Shown here: positions 60,217 through 64,000 of the stretch, piece after piece
Numbering within the stretch: the stretch's first letter is position 1
Layout of the letters: each line of letters begins with the position of its first letter
Source of the DNA: Sulfurovum sp. UBA4779
GTDB taxonomy: Bacteria > Campylobacterota > Campylobacteria > Campylobacterales > Sulfurovaceae
Reading direction: 5' to 3'
DNA length: 64,000 bases
Assembly (NCBI GenBank): GCA_002403155.1
Contig: DHHF01000014.1
Coordinates: forward strand, 10,588-74,587
Notes under the pieces: model-generated
Database searches by the model: none
What the model was told of the DNA's origin: nothing
The model's input: the letters and a program-made list of their open reading frames with translations, nothing else
Position numbers and translations under genes: made by a program

Positions 60217-60342
60217 ATGATAATTGCAAACTTGTCAACAGCACAGCAATCAAGAGTGCCCCCATATCTTCATCTTGACAATGAATGCTTTTTGCGGCCT
60301 GCAAAATCTTTCTTGATCTGTATTTACGGCAAAAAGGTATAG
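60217..60342 (+). CDS. Small ORF, 41 aa
   Basis: ATG 60217 opens a frame to TAG 60340-60342, filling the gap between the lipoprotein and ruvX. The product (MIIANLSTAQQSRVPPYLHL...) shows no recognisable features, and the ribosome site is weak. It may be chance. Confidence 0.2.
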   Translation: MIIANLSTAQQSRVPPYLHLDNECFLRPAKSFLICIYGKKV

Positions 60343-60348
60343 TCTTTT

Positions 60349-60735
60349 ATGAAATTGGCCAGTATCGACATAGGACTGAAACGCATCGGTGTGGCAATTT
60401 GCCTGGATGGCAAAATCGTCATACCCCAAAATGCCATTCTTAGAAAAAACCGCAATCAGGCTGCTTGTGATGTAAAAAAATTTTTACAGGAATGGGAAAT
60501 TGAAAAATTAATCGTAGGGATTCCAAAAGGAGGAAGCAGTTCTGATGAGATGGAGCGCCGCATCAGACACTTTGTTTCCCTTTTGGAGCTTAGCATAGAG
60601 ATCGTTTATCAAGACGAACAAGGCTCCAGCTTTGAAGCCAAAGCACTGACGATGGGAGAGTTTAAACATAAACGCGACGGCAGGCTTGACTCTATCGCGG
60701 CGAAGATTATTTTAGAAAGATTTCTGCAGCTATAA
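60349..60735 (+). CDS. ruvX: RuvX/YqgF-family nuclease
   Basis: The 128-residue RNase H-fold protein has 'LASIDIGLKRIGVAICLDG' with the first catalytic Asp, 'EKLIVGIPKGG', 'IVYQDEQGSS' and 'KRDGRLDSIAAKIILERFL' with the last catalytic Asp. The family is named as a putative Holliday-junction resolvase and also acts in 16S rRNA maturation in E. coli. Its length is normal. Confidence 0.9.
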   Translation: MKLASIDIGLKRIGVAICLDGKIVIPQNAILRKNRNQAACDVKKFLQEWEIEKLIVGIPKGGSSSDEMERRIRHFVSLLELSIEIVYQDEQGSSFEAKALTMGEFKHKRDGRLDSIAAKIILERFLQL

Positions 60736-60743
60736 AATTTAGC

Positions 60744-60763
60744 AAAAATAGATAGCTATTTTT
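60744..60763. terminator. Bidirectional terminator between ruvX and the exporter
   Basis: AAAAATAG (60744-60751) and CTATTTTT (60756-60763) form a perfect 8-bp stem with a 4-base loop and give a T-run on each strand, between the convergent ruvX and permease genes. The stem is AT-rich and therefore weak. Confidence 0.6.
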
Positions 60764-60768
60764 ACATT

Positions 60769-61980
60769 CTATTCATATCTCAAAGCATCAATCGGATTCA
60801 TATTGGCTGCTTTGCGGGCAGGAATGATCCCAAACACAATACCGATCAGCATAGAAAAGAGCAATGCGATCATCGTAATTGTCGGATCAATCACCAAGAC
60901 GATCTCGAGCCATAAGGTTACAATAAACGTAATGGCAACGCCCAACACAATCCCTACGATCCCCCCTAGCCCCGAAAGCACAATGGACTCAATCAAAAAC
61001 TGTACCAAAATATCGCTTGCCATTGCTCCCACCGCCATACGGATGCCTATCTCTCTTGTGCGCTCCGTGACCGAAACAAGCATAATGTTCATGATGCCGA
61101 TTCCCCCTACTATCAAAGAAATTGCGGCGACTGCACCCAGCATAATCGTCAATATGGTTGTCACTTCAGAGATCGTATCAATAAGCGCGGTCATGCTTCG
61201 TACCGAAAAATTATCTTCATCTGCCGAATCGATACGTCTTCTTTCTCTTAACAGACGCTCTATTTGAACCTTGGCTTCAAGGAGCGGAATGTTTTCTTTA
61301 ACTGCAGCAATCATAAGATGAATATTGTCACTGCCGCTAATGCGTCTTTGAAATAATGAAAAAGGGACCAGCAGCGTATCATCTTGATCCGAACCGAACG
61401 TATTGGCTCCTTTGGCTTCGAGAAGGCCTATCACTTCACAAGAAAAATTTTTTAGGCGTATCCTTTTGCCAAGAATTGTCTCAGAAGGAGAAAAAAGCGT
61501 TTTTACTACGGTTTGCCCGACAATACACACATTTTGCCCTGTTCTTAATTCGCTTTTATCAAACATTCTGCCTTCGCTAAGGTTCCAATTTTGCGCAACC
61601 AAATAGTCGTTTTCTACACCCCTGACATTGGTACGATAATTTTGGTCTTTGTAGATGATGGTCATCGCTGTATTTTCTACCGGTGAAATCGCCTGAAGTG
61701 CATACAAGGAAGACCGCAGTGTTTCAAGGTCTTTCTTTTTAAAAGGCAATTCGACAGCACCGCGATTCCCCGGCCCCCGCTGTTGTCCCGGCATTATATA
61801 CAGCGTATTGCTTCCCAGTTTTTCTACACTTTGGGTAATGGACTTGCTTGCCCCTTTACCTATATTGACCATCGCGATAACCGATGCGATGCCGATCACG
61901 ATGCCGATTGCCGTCAGCAAAGACCGCATCAGATTACGTCTAATCTCACGCAATGCTTGAAAAAACGCATTAAATAGCAC
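60769..61980 (-). CDS. MacB/FtsX-type ABC exporter permease
   Basis: The 403-residue protein has an N-terminal membrane helix ('LTAIGIVIGIASVIAMVNIGKG'), a large periplasmic MacB_PCD domain ('LGSNTLYIMPGQQRGPGNRG'), and three C-terminal helices in the FtsX domain ('IGIMNIMLVSVTERTREIGIRMAVGA'). It corresponds to the membrane part of MacB; the ATPase is a separate gene here. Its start overlaps the ATPase gene by 11 bp. With the MFP it would export peptides, lipids or small molecules through an outer-membrane channel, not seen here. Confidence 0.88.
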   Translation of the reverse strand: MLFNAFFQALREIRRNLMRSLLTAIGIVIGIASVIAMVNIGKGASKSITQSVEKLGSNTLYIMPGQQRGPGNRGAVELPFKKKDLETLRSSLYALQAISPVENTAMTIIYKDQNYRTNVRGVENDYLVAQNWNLSEGRMFDKSELRTGQNVCIVGQTVVKTLFSPSETILGKRIRLKNFSCEVIGLLEAKGANTFGSDQDDTLLVPFSLFQRRISGSDNIHLMIAAVKENIPLLEAKVQIERLLRERRRIDSADEDNFSVRSMTALIDTISEVTTILTIMLGAVAAISLIVGGIGIMNIMLVSVTERTREIGIRMAVGAMASDILVQFLIESIVLSGLGGIVGIVLGVAITFIVTLWLEIVLVIDPTITMIALLFSMLIGIVFGIIPARKAANMNPIDALRYE

Positions 61981-62650
61981 GAGTCACCTCTTTTTCGATC
62001 ATCCCGTCACGCAGATATATCGTTCTTGAAGCATATGCCGCAATATCTTCTTCGTGTGTAACCATGATCACAGTGATGCCTTCTTGATTAAATGTTCTAA
62101 TTAACTCCATAATCTCATGGCTGCGTTTGGTATCAAGATTACCCGTAGGCTCATCGGCAATTAAAATTTTTGGATGGGCAACCATCGCTCTGGCTATCGC
62201 TACACGCTGCTGCTGACCGCCTGAAAGCTGCCCGGGTTCATAAAAAATCCTATCTTCAAGTCCTACTTTTTTAAGTGCTTCATAAGCCATTTTTTTGGAT
62301 GTTTTTGCATCTAACCCCTGATAAATAAGCGGCATTTCAACATTTTCAAGGGAAGTAGTTTTTTTTAAAAGATTGTATCCTTGAAAAATAAATCCCAAAA
62401 TATAACGTCGAAATAAAGCCCGCTGGTCTTGGGCAAGTCTGCCGATCTCGGTATCAAAAAAAAGATATTTGCCGCTGCTTGGAATATCCAAAGTACCCAA
62501 AATATTGAGCAGTGTCGACTTGCCGCTCCCGCTTGGGCCCATAATGGCGACAAATTCTCCTTCTTCTATTTTTAAATTGATTCCATAAAGTACTGTTGTG
62601 GCACTCTCCCCTGATCCATAAATTTTTTCTATGTTTTCCAGCACGATCAT
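61970..62650 (-). CDS. ABC exporter ATP-binding protein (MacB/LolD type)
   Basis: The 226-residue ATPase has Walker A 'GPSGSGKST', signature 'QLSGGQQQRVAIARA', Walker B 'ILIADEPTGNLD' and the switch His in 'VTHEED'. Its closest relatives are the MacB/LolD/FtsE group. It overlaps the membrane-fusion gene by 4 bp and the permease by 11 bp, indicating one coupled transport operon. Confidence 0.92.
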   Translation of the reverse strand: MIVLENIEKIYGSGESATTVLYGINLKIEEGEFVAIMGPSGSGKSTLLNILGTLDIPSSGKYLFFDTEIGRLAQDQRALFRRYILGFIFQGYNLLKKTTSLENVEMPLIYQGLDAKTSKKMAYEALKKVGLEDRIFYEPGQLSGGQQQRVAIARAMVAHPKILIADEPTGNLDTKRSHEIMELIRTFNQEGITVIMVTHEEDIAAYASRTIYLRDGMIEKEVTRAI

Positions 62651-63855
62651 AATCGTTTTTCCTGACTGATGATCACGTTGTCGTTTTCGTTAAGTTCTTT
62701 TGCCTCAATTGCGCTTATAGGACCGTTATGGCCTAAAATTTTGACATAAATCTTTTTGGGCATATCGTTTTTGAGGATCCAAACATGAGGATTGGGATCG
62801 ATTTCTATCTTTTCTTCTTCTGCGTCACTAAAAAGGTTTTTAGTTTTTGGCTGAACCGGAATATAAAGCAGTGCTGCTCTTTTTATAATAAATGCATTTT
62901 TAACCTCTTGGACAATAATGTCTGCATCTACACTCATGCCGGGCCTCAATAAAAGCTCTTTATTGTCCACTTCCATAATGGCTTTATATGTTACAACACT
63001 CTCTAGGATTTCAGAATTGATACGCACCTGTTTAATCACCGTATCAAATACCCTCTGCAAATAGGCATCCACACTAAAAGTAGCCCGCTGCCCTGCTTTT
63101 ATCTTTGCGATATCGGCTTCATCAACACTGATTTGAAGCTCCATTTTGGTCAAGTCCTTGGCAATGCTGAACAATACCGGAGTTTGAAAAGAGGCTGCAA
63201 CCGTTTGTCCGGGATCAGTGTTGCGCACCAAAATCACCCCGTCTACCGGAGAATAAATTTTTGTTTTTTCCAAATCATACTCTGCAGATATGAGCGCATG
63301 TTTGGCTTGTTCGATTTGGGCTTTGGCATTGGCGATTTGTGCCTGTGCGGCAAGATAATTTCCCCAGTCACGATCCCAATCGCTTTGCGTAGGCAATGCG
63401 CCTTTTGAAGTGCTTTTGAGTTTTTCGTTTCGCTCCATGGTTGTTCGTGCCTGATAATACTGGGCTTCGGCATTTTGAAGCATCGCGTCAGCCATCTGCC
63501 GGGATGCCTTGGCTTTATCAAATGCGCTTTGATATTTTGTGGTATCCAGCACAGCCAAAAGCTGTCCTTTTTTAACTGCATCGTTATAATCAACATAGAC
63601 CTCTTCTATCGTACCGGAAACTTCGGTCCCGACATCTACACTTTCTACCGGCTGAATATAGCCGCTGGCAGAAACCGTCAATTCTAAATTCCCTTTTTTT
63701 AGCGGATCTGTGACATAATGGTATCCTCCGCGTTGCGAACCTTGAAGAAAAAAAAGATAGATACCCGCCGTTGCAGCTATCAACAAAATCACAAAAAAAA
63801 CAATCCATCTTTTTTTATGATTTTTGTAGCCGACTATTTTTTGCATTTCTTCCAT
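62647..63855 (-). CDS. MacA-like membrane fusion protein
   Basis: From ATG 63855 the protein has 402 residues: a cytoplasmic start, one membrane helix ('WIVFFVILLIAATAGIYLFF') and a periplasmic adaptor. It has the split biotinyl-lipoyl domain ('VDVGTEVSGTIEEVYVDYND' and 'IYSPVDGVILVRNTDPGQTV'), a coiled-coil hairpin in between, and a beta-barrel domain. I prefer this start because AAAAGG lies 7 bp before it; the in-frame ATG 63888 lacks a ribosome site. It is the first gene of the exporter operon; the 112 bp between 63889 and the window end show no gene on either strand. Confidence 0.88.
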   Translation of the reverse strand: MEEMQKIVGYKNHKKRWIVFFVILLIAATAGIYLFFLQGSQRGGYHYVTDPLKKGNLELTVSASGYIQPVESVDVGTEVSGTIEEVYVDYNDAVKKGQLLAVLDTTKYQSAFDKAKASRQMADAMLQNAEAQYYQARTTMERNEKLKSTSKGALPTQSDWDRDWGNYLAAQAQIANAKAQIEQAKHALISAEYDLEKTKIYSPVDGVILVRNTDPGQTVAASFQTPVLFSIAKDLTKMELQISVDEADIAKIKAGQRATFSVDAYLQRVFDTVIKQVRINSEILESVVTYKAIMEVDNKELLLRPGMSVDADIIVQEVKNAFIIKRAALLYIPVQPKTKNLFSDAEEEKIEIDPNPHVWILKNDMPKKIYVKILGHNGPISAIEAKELNENDNVIISQEKRL

Positions 63856-64000
63856 GTGTTGCCTTTTTATATATTGCCCCAGCACCATATACTTTTTTAT
63901 CGGTTATTTTAAGACAGTATCTCTTACTATTTTAACGGAGATTGACTGCAATGTCAATTTGAGGTTTTTATCTAATCGCCAATTCTAACAATAAACGCAA

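Overview
The window looks like a chromosomal segment of a Campylobacterota (Epsilonproteobacteria) bacterium, most plausibly a sulfur-metabolising Sulfurovum/Sulfurimonas-type organism. The evidence is the fused ispDF gene, the DnaA-binding initiator gene hobA, a class II DAHP synthase, AT-rich coding sequence, and several gene orders that, from memory, match Campylobacter/Helicobacter: mrp/ispDF/orphan regulator/Sat-like/pgpA, fur-lysS-glyA-DUF1882-SPOR-aroE, and queA-tatC-tatB-hemW / nudix-lysC-hobA-holB-folP-ligA-tlyA-ribF-cmoA. No rRNA, tRNA, CRISPR array, transposase or phage gene was seen.

Layout. 1-2.5 kb: the 3' end of glmS, then a tandem pair of outer-membrane beta-barrel genes, with a 34-bp perfect palindrome after the upstream copy. 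2.6-9.1 kb: mrp and thiC on the minus strand, divergent from ispDF, an HP1021/Cj1608-type orphan response regulator, a sulfate-adenylyltransferase-like protein with an altered active site, and pgpA. 9.1-13.2 kb: a malic enzyme gene followed by a coupled DUF2868 membrane protein and DUF3482 GTPase. 13.2-21.1 kb: a seven-gene minus-strand operon for a Tat-exported molybdopterin oxidoreductase (order B, C, A), its TorD-like chaperone, a multi-cluster ferredoxin and two small unknown proteins. 21.3-24.7 kb: a sensor kinase, a thioredoxin-like protein, dapE, a rhodanese and a ferredoxin-thioredoxin-reductase-like protein.

24.7-45 kb (mostly plus strand): gatC, pilT, cvpA, fur and lysS. Then comes an apparently inserted two-gene module: a secreted Ig-like protein and a 1872-residue secreted protein combining a serine-hydrolase-like domain, cadherin-like repeats and an LVIVD-type propeller. 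After it glyA, a DUF1882 gene with no standard start codon, an rsuA-type gene on the minus strand, a SPOR protein, trpE, aroE, a two-component pair, and the class II DAHP synthase on the minus strand. 45-58 kb: a long minus-strand housekeeping operon (nudix to cmoA) divergent from hemW-tatB-tatC-queA. 58-64 kb: an NlpC/P60-SPOR lipoprotein, a YchJ-like protein, an unknown lipoprotein, ruvX, and a MacA/ABC/MacB-type export system on the minus strand.

Physiology suggested: anaerobic or microaerobic respiration through a quinone-linked molybdoenzyme exported by Tat (tatBC lie in the same window), thiol/sulfur redox proteins, and de novo aromatic, lysine/DAP, thiamine, folate, riboflavin and isoprenoid synthesis. 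The strongest candidates for something undescribed are the 29.4-36.1 kb module and the three-hairpin, potentially kissing-loop element at 29066-29150 just before it. Gene assignments are from reading the sequence and from memory of the families; no database search was run.
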